This document shows, piece after piece, positions 43,151 to 51,781 of a stretch of 64,000 nucleotides of DNA. The notes under the pieces are model-generated. The model did no database searches. It was not told the DNA's origin and saw only the letters and a program-made list of their open reading frames with translations. Both the position numbers and the translations under genes were made by a program. The stretch spans positions 1 to 64,000 of the forward strand of contig CANKBS010000001.1 in NCBI GenBank assembly GCA_947480015.1, written 5' to 3'. Source of the stretch: Sphingobacteriaceae bacterium. Its GTDB lineage: Bacteria > Bacteroidota > Bacteroidia > B-17B0 > Aurantibacillaceae. Position 1 is the first letter of the stretch. Every line of letters begins with the position of its first letter.

Positions 43151-45517
43151 TTAAAACAAAACCCTGTATTGAGGAATTACAAAAAACCGCAATTGATAAT
43201 CGGTTTTAATGCTTTTACTCGGGATGTCGTAGGCTTGCTGAAAAACATTAAGATTACGGGTCACGTTTTGAATATCTATTGAAAACTCATGGGTTATTTT
43301 TTTGTGATTGTATCGGTAACCGGGCTTTATATCCAATCGAAAATAATTAGGATATTGGTAGGCATAAGCATTGCTAAAATCCCGCACCTCATTACCCGCG
43401 GCTATGCTGGCATTCAAGTCAACAGGACTATAACGTTTACCCCCCGAATAAGTCGTTCTGAAATCGATACTGAACGTGTGTTTTTGTGAAATTTTAAATT
43501 CTTTTCCTCCCAGTAAATTAAACACATAGTTTCCGTTAAAGGCGGTGTTTCGTAATACATGATCGCTGCCTTTGTATTTACTTTCAAATAAACTGGAGGT
43601 AAATAAAAAATAATAACCTTTACTATAAAATTTCTCCAAGGTTATTTCTAAACCATAATTATAGCCAGTGCCCTTGCTCACTAAATTAGTTATGTTGGGT
43701 GAAGTAAAATCGGCACCGAGGTTTAATACCGAAAAATAATTCGGATAATTTTTTACAGGCGCATTAAAAATATACTGATAATACACTTCTGTTTTGATGC
43801 GAAAATTGCTGGCGAAGTTATTATCATAAGCAAGCACCACATGAGCAGCCCTTGTAAAATCGATACCCCGATTGGTTTCCACACGTTTACCATTTATCGA
43901 ATCGCTGGCAAAATAAATGTAAATGGGTTGTAATTGGCTATGCAATCCGGCCCCAAAACTTAAAAACTGTTTGTGACTGATGCCATATTTTAAACCCAAA
44001 CGTGGTTCAATAGCGTTGGAATTATTTAATAAAAAGAATTGGTCACTCACACCCAGATTTAACGAAAAGTCGTCGTTAAATTTATGCTGCCATTGGAAAA
44101 AACCACGAAGCAATGCTGTTGTTCCTTTGTAATTACGAAGGGTAACAAAGGTATGGCTGCCAAACTGAAAATCATTACTGTCAACAAACAAGGTCTTATA
44201 TAATTCCGAGTAAATTCCGGTGCTTATAAAATTTCGGGAATTAAATTTTTTATTGTAGGTGCTGTTCAGTGAATACCGGATGGTTTGTGTGACTTGTCGG
44301 TACTCGGGTTTTAAGTGTTTAGGTGTTTTAAACGAACTATCAATACGGTCGGCCACAATGTTATTATACTGGCCACTCATGCCAATATTTGTTTTTAAAT
44401 AAGCATTATTCTTAAATAAATAAGTATGCGAAATGCCGCTGGCACCAACGTTTGAGCGGAAGTAGGTATCGCGCGCACTAAACCCATAAAGATCCTGTCC
44501 GGCTTTTTTATCACTTTCTAAAAGGGCTACATAACTTATACCGCCAATGCCCCAAAAAGAAAACTTCCCATACTTTTTAGTTGCAAAATCAGTTTTAAAG
44601 GTGAGATCTTGATACTGCGGCACAGCGGCGCCTGTTCCAAAATCGATGTTAAGTGCTTTAAATACCGAGAGTGTGGAGTAGCGATAATTAATAAGAAATG
44701 AAGCGTTTTTGTTTTTATTTAATGGACCTTCGGCTCCTAATTCAAAACCATTAAAACCAATTTGAGCGAGGTATTCTTTTTTTTCGTTATTGCCTTTACG
44801 CATCCGTAAATCAAACACACCTGAAGTGGCGTTGCCATAATCTGCAGCAAAGGCAGAGGTCATAAAGTCGGAATTGTCGAGGGTATTGTTATTTAATATG
44901 CTTACCGGACCACCCGTTGAACCCGCATTGCCAAAGTGATTGGGGTTGGGAATATCCAAACCGTTTAATCGCCACAAAATCCCCATCGGCGAATTTCCTC
45001 TGATGATGATATCGTTACGCGAATCGTTAGCCCCACTTACGCCGGCAAAATTAGCAGCCATTCGGGCAGGGTCGTTTCTGCTTCCGGCATAACGTGCGGC
45101 TTCTTCGGCACTAAACAAACGTGAACTAACCGAACTCATTTTGTTGTTGGTTTGGGTTTTGTCTTGTTCGGCAATAATAACCACCTCTTCACCCTGTATA
45201 ACATTTTCTTCGAGTTCTGCGGTGGACACCGATTCCTTGCCGGCATTTAGCACAATGGTGATGATGCGTTCTTTATAACTGACTACTTGAAATTTTAATT
45301 GTAATCGTCCAATGGGAACATTTAAAAATTTGAATTCTCCATTTTCATCTGTGCTTGTTCCTAATAATGGATTGGAGTTTAGCACTTGCACAATAACACC
45401 CGGAAGAGGCGATTGGCTTTGTTTGTCGAGCACAACGCCTTTAATGGTTTGGCTAATGTTTTGAGAAAATACCACCCAGCTTAGTAAGGTAAAAAATAAA
45501 ACGAAACCAAGTTTCAT
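43151..45517 (-). CDS. TonB-dependent receptor with carboxypeptidase-like regulatory domain
   Basis: A 788-residue outer-membrane receptor. The signal peptide ends VVFSQ. A carboxypeptidase-regulatory-like (SusC/CirA type) beta domain at about 25-105 reads TIKGVVLDKQSQSPLPGV then STDENGEFKF. The plug at about 115-240 has DIIIRGNSPMGILWRLNGLDIPNPNHF. The rest is a 22-strand beta barrel. There is no SusD partner nearby, so it is not a classical SusCD pair; a smaller substrate, such as a metal or vitamin, or a protein is possible. It starts 2 nt after the short-chain dehydrogenase gene on the same strand. It ends in an aromatic beta-strand signal (YRVLF). Confidence 0.92.
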   Translation of the reverse strand: MKLGFVLFFTLLSWVVFSQNISQTIKGVVLDKQSQSPLPGVIVQVLNSNPLLGTSTDENGEFKFLNVPIGRLQLKFQVVSYKERIITIVLNAGKESVSTAELEENVIQGEEVVIIAEQDKTQTNNKMSSVSSRLFSAEEAARYAGSRNDPARMAANFAGVSGANDSRNDIIIRGNSPMGILWRLNGLDIPNPNHFGNAGSTGGPVSILNNNTLDNSDFMTSAFAADYGNATSGVFDLRMRKGNNEKKEYLAQIGFNGFELGAEGPLNKNKNASFLINYRYSTLSVFKALNIDFGTGAAVPQYQDLTFKTDFATKKYGKFSFWGIGGISYVALLESDKKAGQDLYGFSARDTYFRSNVGASGISHTYLFKNNAYLKTNIGMSGQYNNIVADRIDSSFKTPKHLKPEYRQVTQTIRYSLNSTYNKKFNSRNFISTGIYSELYKTLFVDSNDFQFGSHTFVTLRNYKGTTALLRGFFQWQHKFNDDFSLNLGVSDQFFLLNNSNAIEPRLGLKYGISHKQFLSFGAGLHSQLQPIYIYFASDSINGKRVETNRGIDFTRAAHVVLAYDNNFASNFRIKTEVYYQYIFNAPVKNYPNYFSVLNLGADFTSPNITNLVSKGTGYNYGLEITLEKFYSKGYYFLFTSSLFESKYKGSDHVLRNTAFNGNYVFNLLGGKEFKISQKHTFSIDFRTTYSGGKRYSPVDLNASIAAGNEVRDFSNAYAYQYPNYFRLDIKPGYRYNHKKITHEFSIDIQNVTRNLNVFQQAYDIPSKSIKTDYQLRFFVIPQYRVLF

Positions 45518-45519
45518 AG

Positions 45520-46218
45520 TTAAGGGGTTGTAGAAGACACGGGAATTATTTTTCCGTTAAAATATTCTTGTCCCGTTAAGGAAAAATCAGCTATGTACTT
45601 AGCTATTTGCTGTGGCTTAAGAGGAGCCTTATATCCCGGAAATGCCTTACTTAACATTTCGGTTTGCACGGCACCAAGCGCTAAACAATTCACGGCAATG
45701 TTTTTCGATTTAAACTCTTCGGCCAAACATTCCGTTAGTCCACTTAAGGCAGTTTTACTGCTTGAATAAGCGCTTAGTCCCGGAAACTTGGCAGATCCCT
45801 GAAAACCACCCATACTGCTAATGTTAACGATATGTGCCTTTTTATGTTTGCCCATAAATGGCAATAGTGATTGAATGAGTAAAAAAGGTGCTAACACATT
45901 GGTATCGTAAACCGAGCGCAATTCTTTTTCGCTGATTTTCTCAAATTCTTTGTTTACGATCATGCCCGCATTATTAATGAGTACATCCAATGGCAGATCA
46001 AGCTTACGAATAGTTTGGGAAATGCTTTTTAGACCAGTTGCCTTGGTTATATCGGCCTTGATCGCTAATACGGAATGTAAAGCACTTTTATTTATAAGTT
46101 CATGAATTGTTTGGGTGTTTCTAGAAACCGCCAGCACCAGGTGTTTGCCGTTTTTAGCAAAGTGTTTTACGAGTTCAAATCCAATGCCTTTTGAAGCACC
46201 TGTAATAAGTATTAGCAT
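45520..46218 (-). CDS. Short-chain dehydrogenase/reductase
   Basis: A 232-residue classical SDR. The cofactor motif TGASKGIGFE starts near residue 6, NNAG is in VLINNAGM near 90, and the catalytic Ser in NISSMGG and Tyr-Lys in YSSSK follow near 133-155. It probably oxidises or reduces a small hydroxyl or carbonyl substrate; class members include 3-oxoacyl-ACP reductase-like enzymes. No pathway partner is adjacent. It is the first gene of a unit with the TonB receptor (2-nt gap), divergent from the outer-membrane-like gene. Confidence 0.9.
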   Translation of the reverse strand: MLILITGASKGIGFELVKHFAKNGKHLVLAVSRNTQTIHELINKSALHSVLAIKADITKATGLKSISQTIRKLDLPLDVLINNAGMIVNKEFEKISEKELRSVYDTNVLAPFLLIQSLLPFMGKHKKAHIVNISSMGGFQGSAKFPGLSAYSSSKTALSGLTECLAEEFKSKNIAVNCLALGAVQTEMLSKAFPGYKAPLKPQQIAKYIADFSLTGQEYFNGKIIPVSSTTP

Positions 46219-46309
46219 TTTTTGTAATTTTAAGGGAGCTAAGATACTTGATATTTCGTTAATTCGTATGAGTAATCAGAGCACTGAAATCAGATTAGTT
46301 TTTATACAA

Positions 46310-46909
46310 ATGAAGGCAAAGGTTAAAAAATATTTCTACCCTCTTCTACTACTTGTGTTGTGTGCTTTTTTGCAAAGCAAGGCGCAGCGCGATTCTGTTT
46401 TTTATGGCAATCGTCCGGTGAACCCAAAGTTGGAGGCAAGGGCCAATCCTGAATACCAACCGTGGAAAGAGAAAGTTACCTATGGGGGAAATTTTCAGGT
46501 TTGGCTTGGTACAAGTTCTTTTGTTTATTTGGCACCTTCAGTAGGTTTTATTCCGGTAAAAAATTTAAATGTGGGTGTTGGTTTTATTTATAATTATACC
46601 AGCATGCAGAGTTATTATGGCAATTACTCGCAGTCAATTTTTGGTGGGCACTCGTTTATTCGTTACACGATTGCTGATGCCTATTTTTTGCAAATGCAAT
46701 TTGATAAATTACGTCAACCCAATTTGTATTCAATCCACTCGGAGGATAAAATTTGGATAGATTATTATTTGCTTGGCGGAGGTTTTCGTCGACCTATTGG
46801 AGATAAGGCTGCTCTCTTAACCTCCATTATGTATAACCTTAAACCCGATCCGCTTTCTATTTATTATAACCGCTTCATCATCCAATTCGGAATCGTAGCT
46901 AATTTATAA
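46310..46909 (+). CDS. Small outer-membrane beta-barrel-like protein
   Basis: A 199-residue exported protein. The ATG at 46310 is chosen because it directly precedes a signal peptide ending LQSKAQ; upstream in-frame ATGs at 46115 and 46268 run into the divergent SDR gene. The mature part has alternating beta-strands rich in Tyr, Phe and Gly (YGGNFQVWLGTSSFVYLAPSVGF, NVGVGFIYNYTSM) and ends in a typical outer-membrane strand (FIIQFGIVANL). An 8-strand barrel is likely. Bacteroidota homologues are annotated as hypothetical. No ligand can be inferred. Confidence 0.8.
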   Translation: MKAKVKKYFYPLLLLVLCAFLQSKAQRDSVFYGNRPVNPKLEARANPEYQPWKEKVTYGGNFQVWLGTSSFVYLAPSVGFIPVKNLNVGVGFIYNYTSMQSYYGNYSQSIFGGHSFIRYTIADAYFLQMQFDKLRQPNLYSIHSEDKIWIDYYLLGGGFRRPIGDKAALLTSIMYNLKPDPLSIYYNRFIIQFGIVANL

Positions 46910-46912
46910 ATT

Positions 46913-48613
46913 CTAAAATTTCTTCCTCACATTAAAAGGTTTGTTCGGCTTTTCGTTGCTACTACTTAGGATACTTTTGATTTTGTTGTTTTCCGAAATA
47001 AGAGCGATGGCCGCTTTTAAATCGTTATCATTTTTTAAGGAAAATTCAATTCGTCCAGATTGAAAATAATAACGCCCAACAATTTCTTCTTCCAGGTATT
47101 TTTTAATTTCATCTTTATGTTTTACCAAATCGTCTTTTTTATTCTGATTCATTTTGTTCAGCAAATTCTCATACTCCGGCTTAATCTCATCAAAAAAGTT
47201 CTCATCTAAAGCATTCTTTTTTACTTCGGCCAGTTCAAATTCACTTTTGGTTTTGTAAGTATAATCCTTGCCTTTTAACCAGCTCACAAAATCCGTGTAT
47301 TCCTCGTCACTTAGCTTATACTCTTTAACGGGAGCAATTTCTTTATGTTTTAAATAATACTGCGTGGCATAATTAAAAATATGGTATTTCGAAATCAGCG
47401 AGATCAAAATAATGTCGTACTTCTCATCTTTGGTTTTAACATCGGGCATTACACCGGCACCATCGTATACAATACGTCCGCCTTTGGTTTTAAAAGCAGT
47501 GATTAAACTATCCGGTACTTTTTCTACACGACCATCTTCGTCCTTATTCGAGTAATCAAGGGCCTGCACACATCGTCCGCTTGGGATATAATATTTGGCT
47601 ACGGTGTATTTTATTTTTGCATTATAAACCAAATCTTTGGTTTGTTGCACCAGTCCTTTACCATAGGTACGTTTGCCAATAATTACGGCGCGGTCCAGAT
47701 CCTGTAAAGCACCGCTCACAATTTCAGAAGCCGATGCGGAGTTCTCATCTACCATGACTACCAAAGGGATTTGAAGATCGATGGGATTATAAACTGATAA
47801 ATACGTTTTGTCCCACTCCGGAATTTTTCCTTTAGTAAATACGACCTCCACACCTTTTTCGGTAAAAAAATTAACGATGTTAACTGCTTCCTGAAGCAAA
47901 CCACCTAAATTGCCGCGAATATCGAGTATCAATGTCTTGCAGCCTTTTGCTTTCAAAGCCAGCAAAGCCTCTTTTACTTCATTGCTGCAATTATCGGTAA
48001 AGGAAATGAGTTTTATATAACCGATTTCGCTGTTCGGTAACATGCCGTAATGCGGCACCGCTTTGGTTTTAATTTCTTCGCGATTCAGGTTCACCTCTAT
48101 GGGTAAGGTTTGACCGGCCTTGATGATTTTTAGTTTTAAGGGCGTGCCGGCCTGACCTTTTAATAAATTACTGATATCGTCGCTTCGTTTGCCTTCTACA
48201 TTAATGCCGTTAACACCCACAATCTGATCACCGCCGCGCAAACCTGCCTTGTAGGCCGCAAATCCTTCGTAAGGATCGGCTATGATAATCTTACCATCAA
48301 TGTCATTTACCGTTGAGCCAATGCCACCGTATTCGCCGGTGGTCATGTAGCGGTAATCTTCAATGTCATTTTCGGTATAATAAACGGTATAAGGGTCCAG
48401 CGAATTTAACATGGCGTCGATGCCGGTTTTCATCAATTGCCCGGGTTTGGTGCCATCTACATAACCCATATTCAGTTCTTTGTAAACCGAATAAAAAATA
48501 TCGAGATTTTTACTTATTTCGAAATAATCGGGCGAATAAGAAACCCCTATAAAAAGGGCAATAATGAGTGAAAAACCAATTAATCCCTTTTTTATTTTTG
48601 AAGAAAAAGCCAT
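46913..48613 (-). CDS. S41 family C-terminal processing protease (CtpA-like)
   Basis: A 566-residue periplasmic serine protease. An N-terminal signal or anchor helix (IGFSLIIALFIGVSY) is at about 12-27. A PDZ domain follows near 85-180 (YGGIGSTVNDIDGKI; GLRGGDQIVGVNG). The catalytic domain has LILDIRGNLGG, the Ser region DENSASASEIVSGAL and the Lys in KRTYGKGLVQ, the Ser/Lys dyad of tail-specific proteases. The C-terminal 150 residues are helical and family-specific. It processes or degrades periplasmic and outer-membrane proteins. It starts 267 bp from the divergent queA gene and is convergent with the beta-barrel gene. Confidence 0.94.
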   Translation of the reverse strand: MAFSSKIKKGLIGFSLIIALFIGVSYSPDYFEISKNLDIFYSVYKELNMGYVDGTKPGQLMKTGIDAMLNSLDPYTVYYTENDIEDYRYMTTGEYGGIGSTVNDIDGKIIIADPYEGFAAYKAGLRGGDQIVGVNGINVEGKRSDDISNLLKGQAGTPLKLKIIKAGQTLPIEVNLNREEIKTKAVPHYGMLPNSEIGYIKLISFTDNCSNEVKEALLALKAKGCKTLILDIRGNLGGLLQEAVNIVNFFTEKGVEVVFTKGKIPEWDKTYLSVYNPIDLQIPLVVMVDENSASASEIVSGALQDLDRAVIIGKRTYGKGLVQQTKDLVYNAKIKYTVAKYYIPSGRCVQALDYSNKDEDGRVEKVPDSLITAFKTKGGRIVYDGAGVMPDVKTKDEKYDIILISLISKYHIFNYATQYYLKHKEIAPVKEYKLSDEEYTDFVSWLKGKDYTYKTKSEFELAEVKKNALDENFFDEIKPEYENLLNKMNQNKKDDLVKHKDEIKKYLEEEIVGRYYFQSGRIEFSLKNDNDLKAAIALISENNKIKSILSSSNEKPNKPFNVRKKF

Positions 48614-48734
48614 TTTTTAATTGAATTTGAGCGATAAAAGTTTAAAAATAATCAAAAAACAGGGTAATTTTAGCCAAAATGGAATATTTACACATTTTTA
48701 CCATTTATTACTAGCAAAAGACAGGAAAGTTCCT

Positions 48735-48742
48735 TAGTTTTG
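48735..48742 (+). promoter_or_regulatory. -7 element TAGTTTTG of queA
   Basis: TAGTTTTG is followed by CCCC, as at prfB. It implies an unusually long 5' leader of about 130 nt before the queA ATG at 48881. Confidence 0.48.
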
Positions 48743-48792
48743 CCCCCCGAATTAATCCCGTAAGATTATGACATTTATTTTTTAGTCAGTAT

Positions 48793-48833
48793 GCTTTAAG
48801 TCGGATACTGATATTGCTTCAAACGACTTAAGC
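48793..48833 (+). promoter_or_regulatory. Hairpin in the queA 5' leader
   Basis: TTAAGTCG (48796-48803) pairs perfectly with CGACTTAA (48824-48831), extended by GC/GC across one bulged T, with a 20-nt loop. A 5-codon frame (ATG at 48768) precedes it. It does not match the preQ1 riboswitch folds that I know. Confidence 0.4.
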
Positions 48834-48880
48834 CGATTAAAAAATCAATAGATTTTTCTTGAAAAAAATTATAAAGAACG

Positions 48881-49930
48881 ATGAAGTTATCGATGTTTAA
48901 ATTTAATCTGCCTAAAGAACTCCTGGCAGAGCATCCTGCAAAAAACCGTGAAGACTCCCGCATGATGGTAGTTGACCGTGCAACAGGAAAAATTACACAT
49001 AAAAAATTCAAGGATATCATTAACTATTTTGATGATGGTGATGTGCTGATTCTGAATGACACCAAGGTTTTTCCTGCACGCATGTACGGCAACAAAGAAA
49101 AAACCGGCGCCAAAATAGAAGTGTTCTTATTACGCGAACTAAACGCCGAAAGCCGTTTATGGGATGTGTTGGTTGATCCGGCCCGTAAAATCCGTATTGG
49201 TAACAAATTGTATTTTGGTGAAGATGATAGTTTAGTGGCTGAGGTAATTGATAATACCACTTCACGCGGACGTACCTTGCGTTTTTTATACGACGGTTCT
49301 TACGAAGAATTCAGAAAGATTCTTTACGACCTGGGTGAAACCCCATTGCCTAAATACATTAAACGTGCTGCCGAACCGGAAGATACTGAACGTTACCAAA
49401 CCGTGTTTGCGAAAAACGAAGGTGCGGTTGCTGCACCTACTGCAGGTTTACACTTTAGCCGCGAATTATTAAAACGTCTGGAAATTAAAGGTGTGCAATT
49501 TGCACCCTTAACTTTACACATTGGTTTGGGTACTTTTAGAACGGTTGAAGTTGAAGACTTAACCAAACATAAAACCGAAAGTGAAGAAGTTTTAATTTCG
49601 AGCGACACCTGTAAAATTGTGAACGCCGCGAAAGATAAAAAGAAACGCGTGTGTGCTGTTGGAACTACTGCCATGCGTGCTATCGAGACTTCAGTTTCTA
49701 CTACCGGCCACTTAAATCCATATGTGGGCTGGACCAATAAATTTATTTTCCCTCCCTACGATTTTAGTATTGCCAATTGTATGATTACCAATTTCCATAT
49801 GCCTGAGAGTACCCTCTTAATGATGGTAAGCGCTTTTGGTGGCTATGATTTGGTTACTAAAGCATACAAAGAGGCAATCAAAGAAAAATACCGTTTCTAT
49901 TCTTATGGCGACGTGATGTTGATCATCTAA
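48881..49930 (+). CDS. queA: S-adenosylmethionine:tRNA ribosyltransferase-isomerase QueA
   Basis: A 349-residue enzyme that adds the epoxycyclopentanediol part to preQ1 in the anticodon wobble position of tRNA, the penultimate step of queuosine synthesis. Diagnostic segments are [13 protein letters not shown] (about 8), [14 protein letters not shown] (about 55), [10 protein letters not shown] (about 185), [16 protein letters not shown] (about 210) and [18 protein letters not shown] near the C terminus. Length is normal. It stands alone, with a promoter and a long leader upstream and a strong terminator after. Other queuosine genes are absent from the window. Confidence 0.97.
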   Translation: MKLSMFKFNLPKELLAEHPAKNREDSRMMVVDRATGKITHKKFKDIINYFDDGDVLILNDTKVFPARMYGNKEKTGAKIEVFLLRELNAESRLWDVLVDPARKIRIGNKLYFGEDDSLVAEVIDNTTSRGRTLRFLYDGSYEEFRKILYDLGETPLPKYIKRAAEPEDTERYQTVFAKNEGAVAAPTAGLHFSRELLKRLEIKGVQFAPLTLHIGLGTFRTVEVEDLTKHKTESEEVLISSDTCKIVNAAKDKKKRVCAVGTTAMRAIETSVSTTGHLNPYVGWTNKFIFPPYDFSIANCMITNFHMPESTLLMMVSAFGGYDLVTKAYKEAIKEKYRFYSYGDVMLII

Positions 49931-49948
49931 TTATTAAATCATTCTAAA

Positions 49949-49980
49949 AATCCTCTCCCGAAACGGAGGGGATTTTTTTT
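49949..49980 (+). terminator. Rho-independent terminator of queA
   Basis: AATCCTCTCC (49949-49958) pairs with GGAGGGGATT (49965-49974) with one G-T wobble around loop CGAAAC, followed by a T-run to 49980. It lies 19 nt after the queA stop. Confidence 0.9.
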
Positions 49981-50140
49981 GTCTACATTTCTGTAAACAA
50001 AGGCATCAAGTAATTTTCAGAACAAATGACTAGCGGTTTTTCGAATATTTTGTTTTAATTATTTTCCTGAAGGACTCATACAAGGCAGGCTATGCTTTGA
50101 TCTAAGTCCTAACTGGAGCAGTAAATTTGGAATGCTTGTT

Positions 50141-51139
50141 CGGCCCCTCTGGGGCCGTTTTAATTTTAAGACGTGTTTTTAAAAATGTTTTGCTCCTCCG
50201 GAGCAAGCTTGTTTTTAGAAGAGTTAAAAAAGCTCCGTAGGAGCTTACTGTTTGTAACAAGTAGTGTGGATGGTCTAGAAAGCTCCTTAGGAGCGACCTG
50301 AATATTGTAAGCTAAATGAACTCAGTTCTATGTAAAATCAAAAAAATGAGTCATGCAATAACAAAGGTCTCGGAGAGTGCAAACATCTCGTGTAAATAAA
50401 AGCTCCGATGGAGCAAACTGTTTGTAATAACACATAACTAAGTATTAGAGCGCCATAGGAGCGACTTTTTTGTATTCTACCTTCGCTATTTTTTAAAGCC
50501 TTCTTTGACGATATGATTTCATATAATCAAACATTAAATGCTCTTTAGGAGCAAACTGTTTGTAATAACAAGTTAAACTAAGCCATAAAGATCCTTCGGA
50601 GCGACCTTTTTGTATTCTACCTTCGTCTTTTTTTTAAAGCCTTCTTTGACGATATGATTTCATATAATTAAAAATAAAATGCTCCGTAGGAGCATACTGT
50701 TTGTAATAACATATCTTCCAAAGTTGTTATAAGCTCCTTAGGAGCGACCTGATAGTTGTATACTAAGCGACTTCAGATGTCTGGAAAATTAAAAAATTGA
50801 ACCATGAGGCAACCACGGTCCTTGAGAGCGCAAACACATCGTCAAAATAAATTATTCCATAGGAGAAAACACTACTTAATTTAATAAATGACTTAATAAA
50901 AAACCTCCGCAGGAGCAATCTGTTTGTAATAACATATCTTTCAAAGTTGTTATAAGCTCCGTAGGAGCGACCTCTTTATGATATGCCAGACAACTAACCT
51001 AGTTGGAAAATTAATCTCGACATATTATAATGACTATGTTCTGCAATTCCCATAAAGCCCTTGCAGATTCATCGGTCCCGGAGGGACCAAACATATTTAG
51101 AAAAACAAAACCCAAATTTCTATTGCCCCGGAGGGGCAA
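50141..51139. repeat. Array of about 15 short palindromes (BIME-like)
   Basis: There is no gene from 49931 to 51178. The stretch carries about fifteen palindromes of form 6-7 bp / 3-nt loop / 6-7 bp, mainly AGCTCC-nnn-GGAGCT. Two types alternate. Type A is followed by an ACTGTTTGTAATAACA-like tail (starts at 50231, 50401, 50539, 50680, 50904). Type B is followed by GACCT (50281, 50449, 50590, 50732, 50955). The A-to-B distance is 48-52 bp in all five pairs. GC-rich variants stand at both ends (50141, 51074, 51123). Such units resemble REP/BIME elements in bacteria; no transposase is present. Confidence 0.85.
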
Positions 51140-51178
51140 AACAAGGTTGAAGGCTTGTGCGGTTTTGATAAAACAATG

Positions 51179-51688
51179 CTAACCTTCTGTAAACAAAAGC
51201 AATTCGTTATTTTCATTGCTAATGCGGACAGGCTTTTCGAAATGTAAACCCAGCTTATTAAGCAAACGAATGGAACGCACATTATGAGGTTCGGTAATGG
51301 CTACGATCTTATTGAGTTTTAAAACAGCATAACCATGATCCATCATGGCCTTAGCGGCTTCAAAGGCATAGGATTGGCCGCTGTGTTCCGGCAAAAAAGC
51401 AAATCCAATATCAGGATCAGTTAAAAAATCGCGTTTTAATAAACCGCAGATGCCAAGGGCAACTTTGCCTGCTTTTAATTCAACCAGGTAGAGTCCATAG
51501 CCATGTTGGGCATAACTTTTTAAGGGACCTTGCAGCAAATAATTTTCGGCGTCTTTGATCGTTTTGATCTTGCGGTCGCCAATAAATTCGAGCCAACCCG
51601 GACTGTTCAACAATTCAATAATAAAAGCAGCATCGCCCAAATTAAACTCGCGTAAGATCAGTCTTTCGGATTCAAGGATGCTTTTCAT
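51179..51688 (-). CDS. GNAT family N-acetyltransferase
   Basis: A 169-residue acetyltransferase of the RimJ/RimL-like GNAT group, transferring acetyl from acetyl-CoA to an amine or protein N terminus. It shows ESERLILREFNLGDAAFI at the start, IGFAFLPEHSGQSYAFEAAKAMMDHGY (motif A, CoA-binding loop, about 93-118) and NVRSIRLLNKLGLHFEKPV (motif B, about 135-153). Length is typical. It is divergent from the SWIM gene and ends at the right border of the palindrome array, which may supply its transcription stop. Substrate is unknown. Confidence 0.9.
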   Translation of the reverse strand: MKSILESERLILREFNLGDAAFIIELLNSPGWLEFIGDRKIKTIKDAENYLLQGPLKSYAQHGYGLYLVELKAGKVALGICGLLKRDFLTDPDIGFAFLPEHSGQSYAFEAAKAMMDHGYAVLKLNKIVAITEPHNVRSIRLLNKLGLHFEKPVRISNENNELLLFTEG

Positions 51689-51722
51689 GCTGCTTTGTGG
51701 TGGATGTTGTTGTTTTTGGAGG

Positions 51723-51730
51723 CAAATATA
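51723..51730 (-). promoter_or_regulatory. -7 element TATATTTG of the GNAT gene
   Basis: On the minus strand TATATTTG lies 34 nt before the ATG at 51688. It shares the 93-bp divergent gap with the SWIM promoter. Confidence 0.45.
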
Positions 51731-51766
51731 TAAGTATTTGGTTTCCTGAAAGCAGAAAGCGTTTAC

Positions 51767-51774
51767 TAACTTTG
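51767..51774 (+). promoter_or_regulatory. -7 element TAACTTTG of the SWIM gene
   Basis: TAACTTTG ends 7 nt before the ATG at 51782, giving a near-leaderless start. A TTTG upstream at 51737 is 26 nt away, wider than ideal. Confidence 0.45.
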
Positions 51775-51781
51775 CAGCCTC

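Noticed and set aside
43151-46218. SusCD-type polysaccharide utilisation locus
   Set aside because: The TonB receptor has a CarboxypepD-like domain but no SusD gene, glycoside hydrolase or sensor next to it.
46115-46309. Long N-terminal extension of the small beta-barrel protein
   Set aside because: The extension overlaps the divergent SDR gene and lacks signal-peptide character, whereas the ATG at 46310 begins a clean one.
48735-48880. preQ1 riboswitch before queA
   Set aside because: The leader forms one simple hairpin, and I cannot find the C-rich and A-rich segments of known preQ1 classes.
50141-51139. Possible CRISPR array
   Set aside because: Repeats are short palindromes of about 15 bp with variable sequence and irregular spacers; no conserved 25-40 bp repeat and no cas gene nearby.
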